Shown here one piece after another: positions 5,552 to 9,691 of a stretch of DNA of 9,691 nucleotides. Numbering within the stretch: the first letter of the stretch is position 1; each line of letters opens with the position of its first letter. Where the stretch lies: contig JBOHCT010000166.1 in NCBI GenBank assembly GCA_050699055.1, positions 1-9,691 of the forward strand, read 5' to 3'. Source of the DNA: JBOHCT01 sp050699055 (GTDB lineage: Bacteria; Actinomycetota; Actinomycetes; Streptosporangiales; JBOHCT01). The notes under the pieces are model-generated. The model was not told the origin of the DNA and searched no databases. It worked only from the letters and a program-made list of their open reading frames with translations. The translations under genes were made by a program, and so were the position numbers.

Positions 5552-6289
5552 TCAGAACGGGGGCCACGGGAGTGGGGGCCAGCCGTCGGAGGGCCTCGGG
5601 TACCTGCCTTCGCGCAGCAGGCGGCCTACCCTCCGCCGAGTCTTCACGACCTCTCGATCCGACAGGAGGCGTTGCAGACGCACAGCCACCTGCCCCCCAG
5701 CGAGCTCGGCCTGCAGCCGACGCAGCACGACCACCGTCTCCTCAGGCAGCGGCTGCCCCCGCCAGCGCCACAGCAAGGTACGCAGCTTGTTCTCGACCGA
5801 GAAGCAGACGCCGTGGTCGCAGCCGTACACGTGGCCTTCGGGTGTGGGGAGCAGATGGCTGCCCTTGCGGTCGGCGTTGTTGACGACGGCGTCGTAGACA
5901 GCCATCCGTCGGAGCGCTGGATGGTCGCTTTCGACCAGCGCGACGAGGTCGACGGTCTCGTCGACCTCGACCCACAGCTGGCACATGCCGGGTCCGAACG
6001 GCCCCTCGCGGTGCACGGTCGGCGGGACGACGTCCCAACCGGTCGCCTCAGAAACGTGGTAGGCGGCGACCTCACGGGCGGCGAGCGTGCCGTCAGGGAA
6101 ATCCCACAGCGGCCGCTCGCCGGCGATCGGCTTGTACACGCATTCACGGCTGACGCCGTCGAGCGTGACCGCGCACAAGAGCGTGGCGTTGGAGGCCTCC
6201 ACCAGCCGCCCCTCGACCTCCATGCGGCCCTCACGGAGCAGACGCAATGCGGCCCCGCGCGCGAGGCCCACGGCTGGGAGGTCTCTCAT
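5552..6289 (-). CDS. SCO1664-family protein (PI3/PI4-kinase-like fold)
   Basis: This 245-residue protein belongs to the actinobacterial SCO1664 family, distantly related to phosphatidylinositol-3/4-kinase-like enzymes. Kinase-like landmarks are visible in order: ECVYKPIAGERPLWDFP (Lys53, a candidate ATP-binding lysine), TLAAREVAAYHVSEATGW (Glu73), AVYDAVVNNADRKGSHLL (Asp133 to Lys142, resembling a catalytic loop) and YGCDHGVCFS (DHG at 158-160 in place of DFG). The substrate is unknown. ATG 6289 is chosen because it overlaps the DUF3090 stop as ATGA and starts MRDLPAVGLARGAALRLLRE; the frame remains open further upstream to 6364 but would lie inside DUF3090. The overlap implies coupled translation. 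The gene sits between DUF3090 and mshC, as in other actinobacteria (Rv2133c is the likely M. tuberculosis counterpart). It is probably cytosolic, with no signal peptide or membrane segment. Confidence 0.85.
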   Translation of the reverse strand: MRDLPAVGLARGAALRLLREGRMEVEGRLVEASNATLLCAVTLDGVSRECVYKPIAGERPLWDFPDGTLAAREVAAYHVSEATGWDVVPPTVHREGPFGPGMCQLWVEVDETVDLVALVESDHPALRRMAVYDAVVNNADRKGSHLLPTPEGHVYGCDHGVCFSVENKLRTLLWRWRGQPLPEETVVVLRRLQAELAGGQVAVRLQRLLSDREVVKTRRRVGRLLREGRYPRPSDGWPPLPWPPF

Positions 6290-6873
6290 GACACCAGTGT
6301 CGACCTCGCGTGGCCGTTCTGTCGCGGGCAGATGTGGCCCTCGGGGTCGAGCGGCAACCCACACAGCGGACAGGGGGGACGTCCCGCGCTCACGACCTCC
6401 ATCGCGCGGTGAGCGAAGGCCCGGGCCACGGCAGGGGTGACGTGGACGCGAAGCACGTCAGGTCCCTCGGTCGCGTCGGATAGAGGCTCTGTCTCCTCTT
6501 CCTCTTCTTCGTCCTCCTCGTCGCCCGCCGCCTGCGCCTCGATGACGATGCGCTCGTGCTCCTCGTCCCAGGCGAGCGCCATCGTGCCGACTCGGAACTC
6601 CTCGAGGATCGGCTGGTCCAGCGGGCGCTCGTCCGTGAGCTCCGAAGGAGCGACCGCGGGCACGTGCGCCTTACCGCCGCTCTGCCGCAGGACCTCGTCG
6701 AGGAGCTCGTCCAGGCGTTCGGCGAGCGCGGCGACCTGAAACTTCTCCAGCCCGACGCTCGTGACACGGCCCGCGCCCATGGCCTGGAGGAAGAACGTGC
6801 GCTCCCCCGGCTCTCCCACAGCTCCGGCGACGAACCTGTCCGGGGGGTCGTACTGGAAGACCTGACGCGGCAT
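6286..6873 (-). CDS. DUF3090 family protein with C-terminal zinc-ribbon-like motif
   Basis: This 195-residue conserved actinobacterial protein has no established activity. The family signature is plain: MPRQVFQYDPPDRFVAGAVG, then GERTFFLQA, VTSVGLEKFQV, a helical segment AALAERLDELLDEVL, and FRVGTMALAWDEEHERIVIE. A very acidic stretch (about residues 118-129) separates this from LRVHVTPAVARAFAHRAMEV. The C-terminus has Cys168-x2-Cys171, His180-x-Cys182 and His188 (PPCPLCGLPLDPEGHICPRQ), resembling a small zinc-binding ribbon. The stop overlaps the next ATG, tying it to the SCO1664-family gene. Because the partner looks kinase-like and the upstream neighbour is a phosphatase, the three may act in one phosphate-transfer pathway; that is inference from order alone. 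The ATG start keeps the conserved N-terminus. Confidence 0.88.
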   Translation of the reverse strand: MPRQVFQYDPPDRFVAGAVGEPGERTFFLQAMGAGRVTSVGLEKFQVAALAERLDELLDEVLRQSGGKAHVPAVAPSELTDERPLDQPILEEFRVGTMALAWDEEHERIVIEAQAAGDEEDEEEEEETEPLSDATEGPDVLRVHVTPAVARAFAHRAMEVVSAGRPPCPLCGLPLDPEGHICPRQNGHARSTLVS

Positions 6874-6927
6874 AGCCCTGACCCTACCTGCCCTCCGTTT
6901 AAGCCTCTGAGGTGAGCAAACGCCGTG

Positions 6928-7647
6928 TTACCGGCCATTGCCGACGCCCGCGCCGCCGCCGACGACGGCGTCGCCGGCCGCCCGCTTTCGCCTGCCCAGC
7001 CGCCACCGTCGCCGCCTTTGGGTCGGCCCCGGGACCAGACCGTCGACCTCGCCGCCGGTGTCATTGAGACGGACGAGGAACGGTCGCAGCGCGGTGTAGC
7101 GGACGACCGTGAGAGAGCACGGGTCGACCTGCAGGCGCTGGAACATGTCGAGGTGCATGCCGAGGGCGTCCGCGACGACGGCCTTGATGACGTCGCCGTG
7201 GCTGCACACCACGTACGCCGCCTCGTCGCCGAGCCGTGCGTTCCAGTCGCGGACGGCCGTTACCGCGCGATGCTGGGTGTCGCGCAGGGACTCACCGTCG
7301 GGAAACGTGACCGCGCTCGGATGGGCCTGCACGACCTGCCAGAGGCGCTCCTTGGCGAGGCGTTTCAGCTCCCTACCCGTCCAGTCGCCGTACCTGCACT
7401 CCCCGAGCCGTTCTTCGACCTCGACCCGGGTGCTCCCGTGCCTTTCCGCGATCGTGTCGGCCGTCTCGCGGCAGCGTTCGAGCGGACTGCAGACGACGGC
7501 GGCCAGCGGCACCTTGACGAGCCGCTCGGCGACCGCCCGGGCCTGCTCGCGGCCGCGCTCGTCGAGGTGGACGCCGGGCGTCCAACCGGCGAGTACCGGC
7601 CCGGTCAGGGTCGTGAGCCCGTGGCGGACGAAGAGCACCGTGGTCAC
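6928..7647 (-). CDS. Histidine phosphatase (MSMEG_4193-type putative phosphomutase)
   Basis: This is a 239-residue member of the histidine phosphatase (phosphoglycerate-mutase-like) superfamily. Visible motifs are VTTVLFVRHGLT (RHG, phosphate-accepting His9), CSPLERCRETA (Arg58), ECRYGDWTGREL (Glu83, likely proton donor) and VVCSHGDVIKA (His150). All core catalytic residues are present, so it should be active. The substrate is unknown; the MSMEG_4193 label comes from resemblance and gene context. The last 30 residues are basic and then Gly/Ala-rich, probably disordered. GTG 7647 is chosen because the RHG strand must lie near the N-terminus; the upstream open frame is non-homologous and overlaps corA. 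DUF3090 begins 54 bases downstream on the same strand. In M. tuberculosis the matching gene, Rv2135c, also neighbours DUF3090 (Rv2134c). Confidence 0.9.
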   Translation of the reverse strand: MTTVLFVRHGLTTLTGPVLAGWTPGVHLDERGREQARAVAERLVKVPLAAVVCSPLERCRETADTIAERHGSTRVEVEERLGECRYGDWTGRELKRLAKERLWQVVQAHPSAVTFPDGESLRDTQHRAVTAVRDWNARLGDEAAYVVCSHGDVIKAVVADALGMHLDMFQRLQVDPCSLTVVRYTALRPFLVRLNDTGGEVDGLVPGPTQRRRRWRLGRRKRAAGDAVVGGGAGVGNGR

Positions 7648-7655
7648 GTCCCCGC

Positions 7656-7682
7656 ACTCTACGTGCAGTCGCGTGCGGTCAC
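7656..7682 (-). promoter_or_regulatory. Possible promoter for the phosphatase gene
   Basis: On the minus strand TAGAGT (7656-7661) ends 8 bases before GTG 7647, the spacing expected for a leaderless transcript. GTGACC (7677-7682) is a -35-like hexamer, but the 15-base spacer is short. The 60-base gap between divergent GTG starts (7648-7707) must hold promoters for both genes; no comparable element was recognised for corA. Confidence 0.3.
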
Positions 7683-7707
7683 GGGCAGCGATGGGAAGAA
7701 TGCCTCC

Positions 7708-8681
7708 GTGATCGTCGACTGCGCGATCTACCGTGACGGGCGCCGCGAGGACGTATCCCACGACCTCGCGGCGGCGTTCCAACGAACGCGTGCGGTGCCG
7801 GACAGCTTCATCTGGATCGGCCTACACGAGCCGTCGATCGAGGAGTTCGACCGGGTGAGCCAGGAGTTCTCGCTGCATCCGCTTGCCGTGGAGGACGCCG
7901 TGCACGCCCATCAGCGGCCGAAGCTCGAGCGGTACGGGCACTCGCTGTTTCTCGTGCTGAAGACGCTCCGTTACGTCGAGGAGACGTCGAGCATCGAGGC
8001 CGGAGAGATCATGCTGTTCGTCGGGGAAGGGTTCGTGGTCACCGTGCAGCACGGGGAGACCAACCCGCTCGGCTCGGTCCGCCGCCGCCTCGAGGGCGAG
8101 GAGCGGATCCTCCGGCGGGGGCCGGCAGCGGTACTGTATGCCGTCTGCGACGAGGTCGTCGACACCTACGGGCTGGCGGCCGCGGGGATCGAGCAGGACG
8201 TCGAGGAGGTCGAGCAGAGCGTCTTCTCCCCCACCCGCACCAATGACGCGGAGCGGATCTACTCGCTCAAGCGCGAGGTGATGGAGTTCCGGCGCGCGGT
8301 GATCCCGCTCGCTACACCGATGCGCGCGCTGACGGAAGGGGCCGTTCCCGGGGTCGATGAGGAGACCCGTCCGTTCTTCCGCGATGTCACCGATCATGTA
8401 CTGCGCGTGAGCGAACAGGTGCAGTACTTCGACGACCTGCTCGCCTCGGTGCTGACGCCAACCTCGCCCAGGTGAGTGTGCGGCAGAACGACGACATGCG
8501 CCGCATCTCGGCCTGGGTCGCCGTCTTCGCCGCGCCGACGCTGCTGGCCAGCCTCTGGGGAATGAACTTCGCCTACCAGCCGGAGCTGCGGTGGCACTAC
8601 GCCTACTTCGGGGCGCTCGCTTTCATGGCCGTCGCGTCATACGTGCTCTACCGACTGTTCCGACGCAGCGGCTGGCTCTGA
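7708..8681 (+). pseudogene. corA: CorA-family Mg2+/Co2+ channel, single-base frameshift near 3' end
   Basis: CorA is a pentameric inner-membrane channel for divalent cations. From GTG 7708 (GGGAAG 9 bases upstream) the protein reads VIVDCAIYRDGRREDVS, FIWIGLHEPSIEEFDRVSQE, LAVEDAVHAHQRPKLERYGH, EIMLFVGEGFVVTVQHGE and IYSLKREVMEFRRAVIPL, the long cytoplasmic funnel of the family. At about 8457 the frame shifts and stops at TGA 8473-8475. Adding one base (ACGCC read as ACGGCC) continues as ANLAQVSVRQNDDMRRISAW, the first membrane helix, the signature GMN (about 285-287), a second helix and FRRSGWL, ending at TGA 8679-8681. The restored length is 324 residues, typical for CorA. As written, the product lacks both membrane helices and cannot form a channel. 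Full conservation downstream of the break favours a sequencing error or very recent mutation. It divides the otherwise minus-strand cluster. Confidence 0.9.
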
Positions 8682-8683
8682 CA

Positions 8684-8714
8684 TGCGTTCTTGGTGTGGG
8701 ACACCACACACGCA
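8684..8714. terminator. Hairpin between convergent corA and DapA-like gene
   Basis: TGCGT (8684-8688) pairs with ACGCA (8710-8714), and TGGTGT (8692-8697) with ACACCA (8701-8706), separated by a symmetric 3/3 internal loop and closed by GGG. It fills the 42-base gap between two converging stop codons, as a bidirectional terminator would. No U-tract follows on either strand. Confidence 0.5.
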
Positions 8715-8723
8715 CGTAGACCT

Positions 8724-9500
8724 CTAGAGGCGGGCAGTGGTGGAGGTGCCATAGCGATCGGCGAGGAGCCGCTTCAGGCCGTACGGGAAGTCCTCGCGAG
8801 CCTGCAGGTGCAGCGGCGTGAGCGCCAGTTGGGCCTCGGGGTCGCCGGCGAACGCCCGCGCGCACAGCGCCGGATCGACGTTGGCAAGTGCGAGGATCGC
8901 CCCGGGACAGCCGAGCGGGCCCGCGAACGCGAGCAGCATGGCGGCACCGGTGTAGATGTCCAGATCGGTGGAGGTGAGCTCGCGGAGCAGCCGCTCCGGG
9001 TCGCCGCTGGAATCCTTGATGCCGCGTAGGGGCAGGCCCGTGAGTTCCTCCACGGGGATCCCCGGAAGGGACGACCGCGGGAAGTGGTACCCGTACAGCG
9101 GCAACTCGCCCGCCGCCCCGGCCACGGCGGCGTAGTAGTCGCCGAGCCGACGCGAGCCCGGCGGGGACAGCGCGAGGATCGCGTCGGCGCCGTGCTTGCG
9201 GGCGTCGATGGTGTACGCCGCGGCCTGGCGGGCCGACGCCGCGCCCGTGCCCGCGATCACGGGAACCCGAGCGCCGACACGGTCCTTGACCGCCTCCAGC
9301 AGGGCGACGCGTTCGTCCGCGGACAACGCGGCGGCCTCGCCGGTGGACCCCGCCACCACGACGGCACGCACGCCCTCGCCGACGAGTCGATCCGCGAGAT
9401 CGGCCGTGCCTGTCGCGTCGACCTCGCCATCGGCGTCGAACAATGTGACGATCGCGACCCCGACACCGGTGAACAGCGTCGTCCTCTGCGGCTCGGGCAT
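8724..9500 (-). CDS. DapA/NanA-family (class I aldolase) lyase or synthase, substrate unknown
   Basis: This 258-residue TIM-barrel enzyme belongs to the dihydrodipicolinate synthase/N-acetylneuraminate lyase superfamily. Its members form a Schiff base between a lysine and a 2-keto acid such as pyruvate. Visible motifs are TGVGVAIVTLFD at the N-terminus, VVAGSTGEAAALS (GSTGE at 51-55), PVIAGTGA, LPLYGYHFPRS (Tyr138, probable general acid/base) and LRGIKDSSGD (Lys162, Schiff-base lysine). It is shorter than the roughly 290-300 residues of true DapA, mainly at the C-terminus, and the YHFP motif differs from DapA's YNVP. A KDG-aldolase-like or other keto-acid lyase is thus at least as likely as lysine biosynthesis. 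ATG 9500 follows GGGAGG at good spacing, which outweighs the long open frame upstream. It starts 41 bases after the uppP stop on the same strand and is probably co-transcribed. Confidence 0.85.
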   Translation of the reverse strand: MPEPQRTTLFTGVGVAIVTLFDADGEVDATGTADLADRLVGEGVRAVVVAGSTGEAAALSADERVALLEAVKDRVGARVPVIAGTGAASARQAAAYTIDARKHGADAILALSPPGSRRLGDYYAAVAGAAGELPLYGYHFPRSSLPGIPVEELTGLPLRGIKDSSGDPERLLRELTSTDLDIYTGAAMLLAFAGPLGCPGAILALANVDPALCARAFAGDPEAQLALTPLHLQAREDFPYGLKRLLADRYGTSTTARL

Positions 9501-9541
9501 GCGTTCCTCCCTGCGTGTGGCTTCTCTCCAGGGTCGCACGT

Positions 9542-9691
9542 CTACTCGGCCGCGAGCACGCCCGTCGCGAGCAGCCCGATGAGGGCGAGGCCCAGCGCGC
9601 AGCGGTAGGCGACGAACACGTACGTCGAATGCCTGACGAGGAAGCGCAGGAACCACGCGATCGACGCGTAGCCGACGACAAACGCGATGAC
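9542..9691 (-). CDS. uppP: Undecaprenyl-diphosphate phosphatase (UppP/BacA), C-terminal end only
   Basis: This is the last 49 residues of a membrane enzyme that recycles undecaprenyl pyrophosphate, the lipid carrier for peptidoglycan; the rest lies beyond the right edge. The visible part has VIAFVVGYASIAWFLRFLV, then the short loop RHSTYVFVAYRCALGLALIG and a final hydrophobic stretch ending LAAE before TAG at 9542-9544. The G-Y-x-x-I-x-(W/F)-L-(L/x)-(R/x)-(F/Y)-L motif followed by a last helix matches the BacA/UppP C-terminus. Position agrees: in M. tuberculosis the UppP gene (Rv2136c) lies next to the phosphatase/DUF3090/mshC genes. The active-site segments are outside the window. Confidence 0.85.
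   Translation of the reverse strand, partial: VIAFVVGYASIAWFLRFLVRHSTYVFVAYRCALGLALIGLLATGVLAAE

Noticed and set aside
5549..6412. 287-codon plus-strand open frame antisense to the SCO1664-family gene
   Set aside because: The minus-strand frame has family motifs and a coupled start, so the plus frame is a shadow.
6925..7707. Long N-terminal extension of the corA open frame
   Set aside because: It is antisense to the phosphatase gene, and CorA homology begins at GTG 7708.
8449..8480. Programmed ribosomal frameshift in corA
   Set aside because: There is no slippery heptamer or downstream stimulatory structure, CorA is not known to use frameshifting, and two other genes here show similar single-base breaks.
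1..9691. CRISPR arrays, tRNA/rRNA genes, complete insertion sequences, attachment sites
   Set aside because: Reading both strands gave no regularly spaced repeats, cloverleaf-like segments, intact transposase or paired terminal repeats.

Overview
The window is high-GC DNA with GTG starts, few AT-rich gaps and many long antisense ORFs. It carries mshC, the ligase of mycothiol biosynthesis, together with SCO1664-family, DUF3090 and MSMEG_4193-type genes. This points to a mycothiol-producing actinobacterium (Actinomycetes). The sequence alone does not fix a genus.

Left third (1-2005), accessory. On the minus strand lie the start of an ArsP_1-type permease (1-204), a CsoR/DUF156-family regulator just upstream of it (275-643), and a haloalkane dehalogenase with one frameshift (710-1616). 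A degraded Tn3-family transposase N-terminus follows on the plus strand (1704-1945).

Middle (1952-4129), accessory. A perfect 8-bp dyad sits just upstream of a TetR regulator (2006-2629). The TetR stop overlaps the start of a glycoside-hydrolase-like TIM-barrel gene (2629 onward), of a type often labelled 'abortive infection protein' in actinobacteria. That gene runs at its 3' end into the C-terminal scrap of an IS630-family transposase (3677-3877). Next comes a small SHOCT-domain membrane protein with a one-base frameshift (3913-4129). Transposase remnants thus flank the TetR/hydrolase unit on both sides, as in a decayed insertion hotspot.

Right half (4175-9691), core-like. Reading leftward on the minus strand: the uppP C-terminus (9542-9691), a DapA-family aldolase/lyase (8724-9500), a histidine phosphatase (6928-7647), DUF3090 (6286-6873), an SCO1664-family kinase-like protein (5552-6289, ATGA overlap with DUF3090) and mshC (4175-5401). 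A CorA-type Mg2+/Co2+ channel gene on the plus strand (7708-8681) interrupts the row and has a one-base deletion near its 3' end. uppP, the phosphatase, DUF3090, the kinase-like gene and mshC form a neighbourhood widely kept in actinobacteria, including around M. tuberculosis Rv2130c-Rv2136c.

Three otherwise well-preserved genes (dehalogenase, SHOCT, corA) are each broken by a single-base indel in or near a short G/C run. Sequencing or assembly error is as likely as true pseudogenisation. No CRISPR array, rRNA, tRNA or complete insertion sequence was found. No clearly new multi-gene system is visible. The best leads are the CsoR-family sensor lacking the copper-ligand His and the TetR-controlled hydrolase-like unit.
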